A stretch of DNA of 64,000 nt from Bacteroidales bacterium UBA6431 (GTDB lineage Bacteria > Bacteroidota > Bacteroidia > Bacteroidales > UBA932). The notes beneath the pieces were generated by a model. The model was not told where the DNA came from, searched no databases, and saw only the letters and a program-made list of their open reading frames with translations. Below are positions 8,928 through 18,339 of this stretch, in pieces (position 1 is the stretch's first letter; the number at the start of each line of letters is the position of its first letter). The stretch spans positions 415 through 64,414 of the forward strand of contig DJOT01000022.1 of assembly GCA_002439095.1 (NCBI GenBank). Direction: 5' to 3'. Made by a program: the position numbers and the translations under genes.

Positions 8928-10466
8928 ATGAAAACAATTAAATCACTACTAGTCTCATTATTTGTTATTGCCGGCACCATCAATTGTTTCGCACAACAAC
9001 TTGACGGTTTTAAGTATGTATATGTTGAGACCTGCCAGTATACTGGAGGAGGATCAGATGTATGGGGCATTTCCGCACAAGTACGACAGGCTTTTGCCGA
9101 TAAGGGATTCTCCATTATCAGCGACATGAACCTTATAAATTCTATTAAACCGCATGATAGTAATACTGTCCTTTATTGTGCCATTGACCACACAAACATA
9201 ATAGACGGATATAACACGGTTTCTCTGACTCTTTCCGATCTTACCGGCAATACAGTTATGGTCTGCTCCGGTAGGGGGATTGGCCTAACCCGTCAAAGCG
9301 ACTATACCAAAGCGACACGAAATGCGCTTAGTAAAATAGTTAACATGTCTTATCATTACGATCCAAGCAAAGCACCCAATGTGCAGGTTGCGAATGTGGA
9401 ACATTCTGATTACACAGAGCCGAAAATTAGGGAATATCTTGATACGGCAACCCGCTTAACAGCTATTGAGGGCATTTATAAAGTTATTCCTAATGAAAAC
9501 TCAAGCCACTATAGAATTGGGATTATTAAAGATGGAGATTTCTATAAAGGGATAATCCTTGATTCGGATATTGAAGCGTGGAAGGTGGGGGATGTCAAAG
9601 TCGTATTTGAAAAGGCTAATATGGGCCTCTATTCCGCATGCTGGTATATGGTCAACAAAACTTCTTTTGAGACTTTTGCCCAAGTGGATTCGAGAGGGAT
9701 TATTAAGGTAGACTTCTCCGGAAGAGGTGAAAAGGATGTGCGAATGCTAAAATTGTATCCATTGACTACAGCATCGTCAGGTGTAGAGCCCTCCGATGCT
9801 CCTGCTTATATTCCTCCTGCCGGACAACCAAAAGCATCTGGAACCGGATTTATTATCTCAAAAGATGGATATATTGCTACAAACTTCCACGTAATTGATG
9901 ACAACAATGGTATTATTGTAGATTGCGTCAGGGCGGGAAAACTCTATCACTATAACGCAGAAGTTGCGACATATGACGCCAAAAACGATGTGGCAATAAT
10001 AAAAATCAATGATTCAGGTTTTATTCCTTTCAAAAGCATTCCATATTCTATAGACACGAAAATAGGTATCGGTGCAGATGTTTTCACAATAGGTTATCCC
10101 CTTAACGCAGTTATGGGCACCAATTATAAAGTGACAAACGGCATAATAAGCGCAAAAACTGGAATTAATGATGACACAAGATATTATCAAATGACCGTCC
10201 CCATTCAACCAGGGAATAGCGGTGGTCCCCTCTTAAACTCTCAAGGGAATATCGTAGGAATCACAAGTGCCACTCTGAATGAGCAAGTAATTTCCACAAA
10301 TGTTCAGAATGTCAACTATTCCGTAAAGGCGCTATACCTATTAAACGCCATCAATAATGTCCCGGCAATAGAAGAATTGCCGGAAGAGTCAACTATGTCC
10401 GGAATGAACCTCGAACAGATGGTTGAGGTTTTGAAGGATTATATTTGTTTGATTAAAATATTTTAG
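8928..10466 (+). CDS. Secreted trypsin-like (S1C/DegP-type) serine protease
   Basis: The protein is 512 residues from the ATG at 8928, which gives a good signal peptide ending in CFAQQ; an ATG at 8892 overlaps the previous stop (ATGA) and is the alternative start. Residues about 300-460 form a trypsin-fold domain with the complete triad: H321 in TNFHVI, D354 in KNDVAII and S431 in GNSGGPL. No PDZ domain follows, unlike DegP. The N-terminal 280 residues are unrecognised and contain no known motif. It is probably periplasmic or exported. The AT-rich coding and coupling to two unknown genes suggest joint acquisition. Confidence 0.85.
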   Translation: MKTIKSLLVSLFVIAGTINCFAQQLDGFKYVYVETCQYTGGGSDVWGISAQVRQAFADKGFSIISDMNLINSIKPHDSNTVLYCAIDHTNIIDGYNTVSLTLSDLTGNTVMVCSGRGIGLTRQSDYTKATRNALSKIVNMSYHYDPSKAPNVQVANVEHSDYTEPKIREYLDTATRLTAIEGIYKVIPNENSSHYRIGIIKDGDFYKGIILDSDIEAWKVGDVKVVFEKANMGLYSACWYMVNKTSFETFAQVDSRGIIKVDFSGRGEKDVRMLKLYPLTTASSGVEPSDAPAYIPPAGQPKASGTGFIISKDGYIATNFHVIDDNNGIIVDCVRAGKLYHYNAEVATYDAKNDVAIIKINDSGFIPFKSIPYSIDTKIGIGADVFTIGYPLNAVMGTNYKVTNGIISAKTGINDDTRYYQMTVPIQPGNSGGPLLNSQGNIVGITSATLNEQVISTNVQNVNYSVKALYLLNAINNVPAIEELPEESTMSGMNLEQMVEVLKDYICLIKIF

Positions 10467-10527
10467 CACACAAATATTCTCCCGAATGTTTTTTAAGACA
10501 CCGCCACCATTTTATACACATAACAAA

Positions 10528-11274
10528 ATGCAAACGCCACTAGAATACCTTTCTTCTATTGAATCCGAATTCAAGCAATTCAAAAAGAATGTTTGGATAA
10601 GTCCGGATCTATCAACAGCCTCTCCGATTTTCAGGTATACCAGCTTTGAGAATTTACTCAGCATTCTCAATGGGTGCATCTATATACCTAAGCGGAGGTC
10701 ATTCTCCGACAGAAGAGAGCAAGGAGAGTATCAATCAGATGAGATTCGAGGCATACAGGCAGAAAACATATTGACTCCTAAAAGGAATGAAATAAAGCGG
10801 CAATACAACAATGCTTTCAAGCTATCAACATCATTCCCCGTTTCTTGCTGGACACTCAACGAAAATGAGAGTTATCTTATGTGGAGAGCCTACACGCCGA
10901 ACTCTTTAGGAGTAAGACTTGGAACGACAATAGAGAGCTTTATTGATGCCATACAAATCAATGCTTGTCAGAAAATCTATTGCTCCAGCATCCATTACGG
11001 GGAGGAAAAATATCCGACAGCACCCATTGATATCCTTTTCTATAAGGATATAGGATATTGTATGGAATCAGAAGTAAGGTTTTATGTTGTTGACGACGCA
11101 CCAAATGACTGTGAAGCAAAAAAGCCTTATTTCTACATTAATGAACGACAACTGTTGAAATCTGTCACACTTTCCCCATTCATCCGGGCAAGGGACAGAA
11201 ATGAACTATACAAATTAATTACAAGTAGTAATGAGTGGCTTGATATAGACAGGTCTGAAATAATAGAGTATTAG
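10528..11274 (+). CDS. DUF2971 family protein
   Basis: The protein is 248 residues from the ATG at 10528; an ATG at 10486 would add 14 residues without domain content. The pattern FRYTSFENLLSILNG near the N-terminus and CWTLNENESYLMWRAYTPNSLG in the middle are typical of DUF2971, whose members are often found in accessory and defence-rich regions and have no proven function. It is AT-rich like the genes before it, from which it is separated by about 60 bases. No nucleotide-binding or catalytic motif is obvious. Confidence 0.75.
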   Translation: MQTPLEYLSSIESEFKQFKKNVWISPDLSTASPIFRYTSFENLLSILNGCIYIPKRRSFSDRREQGEYQSDEIRGIQAENILTPKRNEIKRQYNNAFKLSTSFPVSCWTLNENESYLMWRAYTPNSLGVRLGTTIESFIDAIQINACQKIYCSSIHYGEEKYPTAPIDILFYKDIGYCMESEVRFYVVDDAPNDCEAKKPYFYINERQLLKSVTLSPFIRARDRNELYKLITSSNEWLDIDRSEIIEY

Positions 11275-11476
11275 ACTGCATCATCTCATTATGTTGCATT
11301 TAACAATCCGAATCAAGAAGATTATGAGCTATTTATTTTCAATGGTCCTTTTCTGCATGCTATCAACAACGATAAATGCGTAAACATACAACCAAAAATG
11401 GAATGATCCGCCATTGAAGAAAAATAGACAGTAAAAACTTTGGGAAGTTCCCTGACATGCATTCCATAAGCACAAC

Positions 11477-11632
11477 ATGACACACATCAGCAACACCCTC
11501 CTCTCCTTACTCATAGCCACAACCACCTTGGTGGCCTACCGCCCGTCCGTCGGGACAGCAAGCGGGGGTTCGTCAAAACAGACTCATTGCCTCTTTCTTT
11601 ACCAGAATAATTTGACTATATTCGCTATGTGA
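11477..11632 (+). pseudogene. Remnant of the VCBS-like lipoprotein gene (third copy)
   Basis: Codons 1-28 match the signal peptide region of the lipoproteins at 15630 and 19081 (LLSLLIATTTLVAY against LLSLLIAATTLAAC), but the lipobox cysteine is now tyrosine. After the signal peptide the frame runs into unrelated sequence and stops. It is a decayed fragment. Confidence 0.7.
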
Positions 11633-11669
11633 AATTTTCAGCATAAATGTCATAAGTTTTAGATAGCTC

Positions 11670-12923
11670 ATGTATATAGCAAGAAATCAATACCTTGAGA
11701 GACTAAAATCAGCGAGGAAGAATGGCCTTATTAAGATTGTGACCGGCTTGCGAAGATGTGGAAAGTCGTATCTGCTGTTCAAAATCTTCAGGAAGTTCCT
11801 GATCGAAGATGGGGTCAAGGAAGACCACATAATCGGAATCGCACTGGATGATCTGGACAATGCGGCTCTTCGTGATGGGAAAGTACTGCTCTCAAACATC
11901 AGAAGCCTATTGAAAGACAGTGACACTTATTATATCCTTCTTGACGAAGTTCAGCTCGTTGAAGGGTTCACCGATGTCCTGAACAGCCTCCTGCACAACG
12001 AAAATGTAGATGTTTATGTCACCGGGAGCAACTCCCGCTTCCTTTCATCAGATATCGCTACAGACTTCCGTGGCAGGGGCTATGTCATCAATCTGCATCC
12101 ACTCTCTTTTTCGGAATATGTCACAGCATTTGACGGCAGTATAGACGAAGCCTGGGAAGAGTATTACACTTACGGAGGTCTTCCGCTTATCCTGTCTCTC
12201 GAAGGCGATACAGCAAAGAGCGAGTATCTCTCAGAACTCTACCACACCGTGTATCTTTCTGACATCAAGGAGCGACACGATATCAGACACGGCTCCGATT
12301 TTTCCGACCTTGCGTCCGTACTAGCATCGTCCATAGGCTCCCCAGCCAATCCATTGAAACTCGCCAACACATTCAAGAGCACCAAGAAGTCAACTATCTC
12401 AAGCGCGACTGTCTCCAGATACATTGACTACCTATGCGATGCGTTCATAACAGAGAAGTCGGTCCGGTTCGACCTCAAAGGCAAGCGATATATCGGTTCG
12501 CTGTCGAAATACTATTTCACCGACATCGGCATCTGCAACGCAATACTTGGATTCCGCCAGCAGGAGGAAAGCCATATTATGGAGAACATCATCTTTAACG
12601 AGCTTCGTATCAGAGGTTTCCGGGTTGATGTCGGCAATCTTGTTCAACGTACGACAGACAAACAAGGCAAGACTGTCAGAAAATCTCTAGAAGTGGACTT
12701 TGTCGCAAACAGCGGTAACAACCGGTATTATATCCAGTCGGCTCTTGATATGCCGACCAGAGAGAAAGTCGAGCAGGAGACACGGTCTCTCCGTGAAATT
12801 GGAGACTCTTTCAAGAAAATCGTCATCGTGAAAGGCCGGATCAAACCAAGACGGGATGATTCCGGCATACTCACCATCGGCCTCTTCGATTTCTTATTAC
12901 ATCCCGAAAGTATTGATTTATAG
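11670..12923 (+). CDS. AAA_14/DUF4143-type ATPase
   Basis: The protein is 417 residues. Walker A is GLRRCGKSYL near residues 26-35, Walker B YILLDEVQLV, and a sensor-like VTGSNSRFLSSDIAT follows. The C-terminal half has the DUF4143 pattern with IMENIIFNELRIRGF, a split LEVDFVAN and YYIQSAL. It is close to the protein at 58458-59756 (same GxRRCGKSYL and VTGSNS signatures) and less close to those at 4084 and 16836. The next gene starts 12 bases after its stop, so it is probably co-transcribed with the exonuclease VII-like gene. The biochemical role of this family is unknown. Confidence 0.85.
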   Translation: MYIARNQYLERLKSARKNGLIKIVTGLRRCGKSYLLFKIFRKFLIEDGVKEDHIIGIALDDLDNAALRDGKVLLSNIRSLLKDSDTYYILLDEVQLVEGFTDVLNSLLHNENVDVYVTGSNSRFLSSDIATDFRGRGYVINLHPLSFSEYVTAFDGSIDEAWEEYYTYGGLPLILSLEGDTAKSEYLSELYHTVYLSDIKERHDIRHGSDFSDLASVLASSIGSPANPLKLANTFKSTKKSTISSATVSRYIDYLCDAFITEKSVRFDLKGKRYIGSLSKYYFTDIGICNAILGFRQQEESHIMENIIFNELRIRGFRVDVGNLVQRTTDKQGKTVRKSLEVDFVANSGNNRYYIQSALDMPTREKVEQETRSLREIGDSFKKIVIVKGRIKPRRDDSGILTIGLFDFLLHPESIDL

Positions 12924-12935
12924 CGCAGCAATTTG

Positions 12936-14324
12936 ATGGACGAGCAAAAACCCCATAGCGAGGGAGACATAATCATCTTCCAGCCCTCCGAAATCTTCGG
13001 CATCTACTCCGACTTTCTTGCAAGGCAAGGAGGTAAAGTGGTGAGTGTCAGAGGAATATTCAAGCAGGGAGCAGGAAAATCTTACAGCGGCTATTTCTAT
13101 GATGTCATTTGCGACCAGTATAGCGGTCAGGAACTCGGCATCAAGATTCCGGGGCCATTGAGAGACAACCTCACTGACGGCAATCTCGTGGATCTCGCCG
13201 GTGTGATTGAACGCAGGCTCAACCAGAAAGGATTCATCCAGCTCACGCTCGCCGTCACGCGTGCGGACATAGTCATGGAACAGACTCTCTCCGAGGATGA
13301 CATGAAGCGGATCGAAATCCGCAACCGTAAAGCAGGGCAGGGATTCAAGAATGTCGACCTGATACTGGAATCCAGACTGATGGCCGATGAACGCCCGCAG
13401 ATAGCTCTGGTCTATGCCGAGACATCCATCACAGATGCAGACTTCAACGCCGGCAAAGAGGCGGCAGAGTCCAAGATCGACTTCGACGAGTTCCGGATCA
13501 ATTTCGCGAAGCCCGATGAAGTCATCGCAAACCTCAAGGCCCTTGACAGCGACGAGTACGACGCCATCGCGTTGATCCGGGGCGGCGGCAGCGGCATCGA
13601 GCACCTGGACGATGTCAACATACTCGAGACGGTCAGCAACTTGTCCACCGCCCTGATATGCGCGGTCGGCCATGCAGAAGATAAGCTTTTCATCAAATCC
13701 ATCGCCGACAAGGTGCTCCCCACCCCGAATGGACTGGGCACCTATTTCAAGGACATGGTCGAGACCGTGGCGCAGAAAAGAAGCAAATCCAGAGAAGTGC
13801 TGGCCAAGCAGATAGAAGCCCAGTTCAAGAGTCAGATCGAAACTGCCAAAAAGCAGAACACCGAGTTGCAAACTAAACTCGAACAGCTCACCAAGAGTTC
13901 GGAAGCATCCCAAAAACTACATAAAGACCAGATCGAGGCCGACAACAAACAGAATGCCGAACTCCAGAAGAAAATCGAGGAAATGAGCAAGAACTCCGAA
14001 GCCGGCAGAAAAGCCAACGAAGAACAGTTGTCCAGACTCAACGCCCAGTTGTCGGAGCTCCAGAAGACCAACAAGCATCAGGGAGAGATGTTTGACGCGC
14101 AACTCAAAACCATGCAAGAGAACAATGGGGCGCTCCAGCAATCCATCAACTCCCTGAACGCCAAGAATTCAAGTTACTCCGAGATGCTGGCCGATTCCAG
14201 AAAGCGCTGTACCCAACTCGAAGCCGAATTGACACAGGCAAACAGCAAAAAGAGCAACAACAGCATCCTGATAATAGCCGCACTGCTCATCATAGCATTG
14301 CTTATCGCACTTATTCTCAAATAG
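12936..14324 (+). CDS. Exonuclease VII large-subunit-like protein, coiled coil, membrane anchor
   Basis: The protein is 462 residues from the ATG at 12936. Residues about 1-110 resemble an OB-fold nucleic-acid-binding domain. Residues about 130-275 match the XseA catalytic core: LIRGGGSGIEHLDD near residue 213, then ICAVGHAEDKLF with H246, then KVLPTPNGLG. Residues about 280-430 are a long Q/E/K-rich coiled coil, as in XseA but longer. The C-terminus ends in a single hydrophobic segment (ILIIAALLIIALLIALILK), which normal XseA lacks. No small subunit gene (xseB) is adjacent. It may degrade DNA at the membrane together with the ATPase encoded just upstream, but that is inference. Confidence 0.75.
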   Translation: MDEQKPHSEGDIIIFQPSEIFGIYSDFLARQGGKVVSVRGIFKQGAGKSYSGYFYDVICDQYSGQELGIKIPGPLRDNLTDGNLVDLAGVIERRLNQKGFIQLTLAVTRADIVMEQTLSEDDMKRIEIRNRKAGQGFKNVDLILESRLMADERPQIALVYAETSITDADFNAGKEAAESKIDFDEFRINFAKPDEVIANLKALDSDEYDAIALIRGGGSGIEHLDDVNILETVSNLSTALICAVGHAEDKLFIKSIADKVLPTPNGLGTYFKDMVETVAQKRSKSREVLAKQIEAQFKSQIETAKKQNTELQTKLEQLTKSSEASQKLHKDQIEADNKQNAELQKKIEEMSKNSEAGRKANEEQLSRLNAQLSELQKTNKHQGEMFDAQLKTMQENNGALQQSINSLNAKNSSYSEMLADSRKRCTQLEAELTQANSKKSNNSILIIAALLIIALLIALILK

Positions 14325-14418
14325 CCAACAATGCAATTAAAAAACATCTTTGAGCATTTGGCCCCAAAGCCAATATAACGAAACTTCATAGATGACACTT
14401 GTGAATGCAGAAAACATG

Positions 14419-14426
14419 TAAATTTG
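14419..14426 (+). promoter_or_regulatory. Promoter -7 element of the YhcG-type gene
   Basis: TAAATTTG fits the Bacteroidetes -7 consensus, 25 bases before the ATG. The diverged duplicate of this leader near 18990 has lost the essential final G (TACCTTTA). Confidence 0.5.
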
Positions 14427-14450
14427 TTATCCGTAGTTGACGAATAATTG

Positions 14451-15557
14451 ATGCGTATGAAAGAGAAACTATCCACACAGTATAATGATGCAGTCAAGCA
14501 GATAAAAACCGCCATTTTGCAGAGTCAGGCGAAAGCCTTGAAAGGTGTGAATCAGGAGCAACTGGCTTTGTACTATGGCATCGGGCGGTTCATATCATAC
14601 AATAGCCGCGAGGGTTCCTGGGGCAAGGGAGCCATTGCGACAATCAGCGAACAGTTGCGCCGTGAGATACCAGGGCTGAGAGGATTCTCCCCATCAAACC
14701 TTAAGTCGATGCGGGCTTTCTATGAAGAATGGGAGTCTCTTGAGGCAAATTCGCCAGTTGCGACTGGCGAATTGCAGGTTGCTGATTCTGAAGATAATAA
14801 AATTCGGCAGTTACAACTGGCGAATTTCCCGTGGATTGCTTTCTTGAGTATAGGTTTTACCCATCATTGTATGATTATCACTAAGGTGAAGGATGTCGAG
14901 GAACGTAAATTCTACATCCAGCTTTGTGCTGATCTCAGCCTGTCCGTTGATGCTCTGGAGCGAAAAATTTCCGAGGATGCCTATCATAACCAAGGCAAAA
15001 TGCCCAATAATTTTGGCGTGACAATTCCAGACTATAAGCGAGCATTTCAAGCTATTCAGATGTTCAAGGATGAATACTTGCTGGACTACATCAATGTCGA
15101 GCAGTTGGGCGAAAGGGACGAGGACATTGACGAACGTGTGGTAGAGAACGAGATAGTCCATAATATCAAGAACTTTATCATGACCTTCGGGCGTGGCTTC
15201 TCGTACCTTGGCAATCAGGTCCATTACGATAAACTTGGACACGACCATTGGGTGGATCTTCTATTCTTTAATCGAGTCCTGAGGTCGCTGGTTGTCATTG
15301 AACTTAAGAAAGGTTCTTTCAAGCCGGCATACCTCGGTCAACTTGCAGCCTATCTCCGTGTCCTTGATGATGAAGAACGTATTGAAGGAGAAAACCGATC
15401 CGTCGGAATCGTCCTTTGCAAGGATGCAGACCGCGCTTATGTTGAGTATGTCCTTCAAGATTACACCAAACCGATGGGGGTTGCTACCTACAAGTCAAGT
15501 CAAGAACAACTGAAAGAAGTTCTGCCGGACGAGGAGGAGATGAAGAAACTCCTCTAA
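14451..15557 (+). CDS. YhcG/DUF1016-type PDDEXK nuclease-fold protein
   Basis: The protein is 368 residues from the ATG at 14451; a second ATG at 14457 is also possible. The N-terminal half is the DUF1016 helical domain (LYYGIGRFISYNS, RGFSPSNLKSMRAFYEEW). The C-terminal half is a PDDEXK domain with D269 in HWVDLLFFN and E284-x-K286 in VIELKKG, so the catalytic residues are present. Family members are linked to DNA repair and mobile elements; activity here is unproven. A perfect palindrome (ATTCGCCAGT/ACTGGCGAAT, 14749-14772) falls in the variable linker between domains. A diverged copy of its leader and first codons remains at 18950-19068. Confidence 0.85.
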   Translation: MRMKEKLSTQYNDAVKQIKTAILQSQAKALKGVNQEQLALYYGIGRFISYNSREGSWGKGAIATISEQLRREIPGLRGFSPSNLKSMRAFYEEWESLEANSPVATGELQVADSEDNKIRQLQLANFPWIAFLSIGFTHHCMIITKVKDVEERKFYIQLCADLSLSVDALERKISEDAYHNQGKMPNNFGVTIPDYKRAFQAIQMFKDEYLLDYINVEQLGERDEDIDERVVENEIVHNIKNFIMTFGRGFSYLGNQVHYDKLGHDHWVDLLFFNRVLRSLVVIELKKGSFKPAYLGQLAAYLRVLDDEERIEGENRSVGIVLCKDADRAYVEYVLQDYTKPMGVATYKSSQEQLKEVLPDEEEMKKLL

Positions 15558-15629
15558 TGTAAGTGCCTCGCCGAACAGCAGGCCATCAGCATAAAACCGA
15601 CCAAGCCTGACAAATAAGAACACAACATA

Positions 15630-16754
15630 ATGCAAACAAACAACGCCCTCCTCTCCTTGCTCATAGCGGCAACCACCTTGGCGGCCTGCCGACCATCCGC
15701 CGGGGCAGGCAATGAAGCCCCGGTGAACCAGACGACAGCCGGGACAACAACGGCAACCGTGCAGACAGCACCAGAGACAACGCGAACCGGCCACAACTCG
15801 ATGCTCTACTGCCCGACTCCCATCCCAGACCTGATCGAATACAACTCCGACAGCTGCAATGTATCCATTATACGGAAGCCCGTCAACTTCGGCAAGGGAC
15901 TTGGTGACGGGGAGCTCATCATCAGCTTCGAACACGACGGGCCGCACTTCATCGTCAAGCTTAACGGCAGAAAAGTGCTGGACGAGCCCCGTGGCAACGC
16001 CGAGTCCACGCTCGCGGCATACGACTTCGACGGGGACGGGCGGAAAGAGGTCTTCTACTAGAACGGGGACGAGTTCAGCCTGACCGTGTACGGGTTCAAG
16101 GGCAGGAAACTGGAAGAACTCGGCTTTGTCACATGCAACAACGGGCTCATCATCACCGATGACGGGCTGTGCGCATCAAGGTACGGTTCGCAAGGCCTGT
16201 GCGACATGTTCAGAATCAAGGACGGGAAGATGGAAATCTCCAAAGACGAAGACATAGACCCGTTGCTGTTCTCATCCGATGATTTCAGGAATCTCCGTTA
16301 CTCCTTCGAAGACACAAGCAAGGAGGACAGGCTGCCGAATCCGATGTTCGACTCTGACATATACATAATGCCAGAGAGCCTGTACGGCAGCCACGCTCTC
16401 AACGTGGACCTCAACAACGACGGCAAACAGGAACAACTGTACCTGGGAGACGATGCACACGGCTACATCTACCTGAGGTTGCAGATTCCGGGCAGCAGGA
16501 CGTCACATAGCCTTATAGCTTTGATGGATCACGATGACACCATCGCATTCAGCACCGGCGAATACGACCTCAGATTCAAGGACAAAGTCCAGCTTTCCGC
16601 CAGAGACACGGACGGGGACGGCATGCTTGAAGTCATCGTCACTGCCGGGTCACACGAGAAGAACTCAAACTACATCTTCAAATATTCCCCCGAAAAAGAG
16701 GAAAGGGTCACGCTCATTGACAAGTATTTTGTCACACATCCCGACACATTATAG
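15630..16754 (+). pseudogene. VCBS/EF-hand-like repeat lipoprotein with in-frame amber stop
   Basis: The frame is 374 sense codons long apart from one TAG at 16059-16061, after VFY and before NGDEF. Both halves stay in the same frame. The start gives a lipoprotein signal (LLSLLIAATTLAAC). Three Asp-rich segments, DFDGDGRKEVFY, DLNNDGKQEQLYLGDD and DTDGDGMLEVIV, resemble calcium-binding VCBS/FG-GAP repeats. The protein would be a surface lipoprotein of unknown role. The stop is either a nonsense mutation, a sequencing error, or read through. It follows the YhcG-type gene by about 70 bases; the pair was duplicated (see 18950-19787). Calling it a pseudogene is provisional. Confidence 0.75.
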
Positions 16755-16785
16755 TCTTTTGTAACAACGGCATCTGCGACAACTG

Positions 16786-16830
16786 TCAATAATTCATCCG
16801 GATCCACTCCGAAAGGAAATAATCGTAGAT
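16786..16830 (-). pseudogene. Scar: 3' end of the ATPase/winged-helix gene
   Basis: Minus-strand translation gives YDYFLSEWIRMNY and stop, identical in protein to the end of the gene at 5524-6663. The rest is gone; the sequence changes directly before the stop of the DUF4143 gene at 16836. It marks a deletion or recombination junction. Confidence 0.75.
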
Positions 16831-16835
16831 ACGAA

Positions 16836-18110
16836 CTATGGTCTAAGGCAGCCGAGCGGCACGACATACACTCCATCTGTCCGTTTATAGGCAAAATCCC
16901 CAACACCTGTCAGCACCATGCAGAAAGCAGGCATTTTCATCTTGGTAGTATCTATGATATTGGAAAGTGCCATCAATGTTTTCGCACCGTCATCAATCAA
17001 CTTTTCACCACCCAGTTTTATTTCAATAAGGCCATACGAACCATTACGCAGATGTATCACAGCATCACATTCCAACCCGTTCTTGTCTCTATAATGATAA
17101 ACCGAACCATCCAAAGCATCCGCATAAACCCGAAGGTCTCTGACACACATTGTCTCAAAAAACAGCCCGAATGTATTCAAGTCATTAATCAGATCATTGG
17201 GACCAAGGCCAAGGGCGGCAACCCCCACTGAAGGGTCTACATAATATCTTGTATCCGATGTGCGGACAGCTGTTCTGCTTCTCAAATTGGGATTCCACGC
17301 CGGCATATCCTCTATTACAAATATATTTCTCAAGGCATTCAGGTATGAATCTATCGTTTCATCACTGACATCTTCCGGTTCATTTATTGATATGTCGGCA
17401 AGAATTGTGGCGATACTTGCTTGAGAGCCTTGATGTCTAGCATAGGAACGCATAATCCTCTTTGCCCGCTCCGCATCCCGTTTCACATTGTCGACTCGTG
17501 ATATGTCACTATTCGTAATAGCTTTATAATACTCTGTCGCCTGCAGCAGTGCAGCCTTTTCGGTTTTCTTCTGCAAAGCCTTTGGCCATCCTCCACGGCA
17601 AACGACAAATGCAAGCATCGGCAATGTGAGTCTATTCATTGCTCCTATTTTATCTGGCTGATGGAACAAATCCGACAAGCTTATCTCACCGTTAGAATCT
17701 CCTGATTCCCACAGGCTCATAGGACGCATGGTAAGCCAACCATATCTTCCAGTACCTGTATGATGAATTCTCTTGGCATCAACAGGTACTGCTGAACCTG
17801 TGAGCATGAATTGTCCATCTCCATCCCGATGGTCCACCTCAAACCGAACAGCATCCCAAAATTGAGGGATTTCCTGCCATTCGTCAATCAAACGAGGTGT
17901 TTTCCCTTCGAGCAAAAACCTTATATCAGTTTGAGCCATCTGCCTATATTGCTGCCATTTGGTAGGATCATCCATGTAGATGACACTTTTGGCCTGCTGC
18001 TCGGCCGTCGTTGTCTTGCCGCAAGCTTTAGGGCCCTCTATCAATACGGCACCCATCGCCTCCAATTTTTCACGCAGAAGTTGGTCAGCTATTCGATTCT
18101 TATATTCCAT
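16836..18110 (-). CDS. AAA_14/DUF4143-type ATPase
   Basis: The protein is 424 residues from the ATG at 18110, which follows the promoter. Walker A is EGPKACGKTTT near residues 25-35, then RLIDEWQ and FMLTGSAVPV. The C-terminal DUF4143 part has LECDAVIHLRNGSYGLIEIK. It is a clear paralogue of the gene at 4084-5370: both share TTTAEQQA, RPMSLWESG and the end VVP(L/V)GCL. Both also lie beside a copy of the same winged-helix ATPase 3' end, so a two-gene block was probably duplicated, with one ATPase since lost here. Function unknown. Confidence 0.85.
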   Translation of the reverse strand: MEYKNRIADQLLREKLEAMGAVLIEGPKACGKTTTAEQQAKSVIYMDDPTKWQQYRQMAQTDIRFLLEGKTPRLIDEWQEIPQFWDAVRFEVDHRDGDGQFMLTGSAVPVDAKRIHHTGTGRYGWLTMRPMSLWESGDSNGEISLSDLFHQPDKIGAMNRLTLPMLAFVVCRGGWPKALQKKTEKAALLQATEYYKAITNSDISRVDNVKRDAERAKRIMRSYARHQGSQASIATILADISINEPEDVSDETIDSYLNALRNIFVIEDMPAWNPNLRSRTAVRTSDTRYYVDPSVGVAALGLGPNDLINDLNTFGLFFETMCVRDLRVYADALDGSVYHYRDKNGLECDAVIHLRNGSYGLIEIKLGGEKLIDDGAKTLMALSNIIDTTKMKMPAFCMVLTGVGDFAYKRTDGVYVVPLGCLRP

Positions 18111-18126
18111 ACTTTGTGTCTTTTTA

Positions 18127-18134
18127 CAAAGATA
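18127..18134 (-). promoter_or_regulatory. Promoter -7 element of the second DUF4143 ATPase
   Basis: On the minus strand this reads TATCTTTG, matching TAnnTTTG, 17 bases before the start codon. No clear -33 TTTG is seen at the usual distance. Confidence 0.5.
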
Positions 18135-18172
18135 ACTTATTACTTTATCAATCAGAATGATTCCACAATCAT

Positions 18173-18264
18173 ATTTGGAAATTTGGCGCAAATTTATTTG
18201 GAAATTCGGCATTTACATATTCCGGCCCATGGTCGGCCAGTAAATCCAGCCTAAGGAGGCCAAA
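18173..18264. repeat. Direct repeats with a 23-bp period upstream of the ATPase
   Basis: Units start at 18173 (ATTTGGAAATTTGGC), 18196 (ATTTGGAAATTCGGC), 18219 (ATTCCGGCCCATGGTCGGCC) and, more weakly, 18242 (AAATCCAGCCTAAGGAGGCC). All starts are 23 bp apart, the same period as the array before the paralogue at 5392-5454, although the unit sequence differs. The last two units resemble IS21-end repeats. Confidence 0.6.
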
Positions 18265-18339
18265 ATGATGCTCGTCCACCTATAAAAAAGATAGGTAAAA
18301 TGAGCAAAAACCACCCAAAATCGCCGCCGGCGTCCCCTT

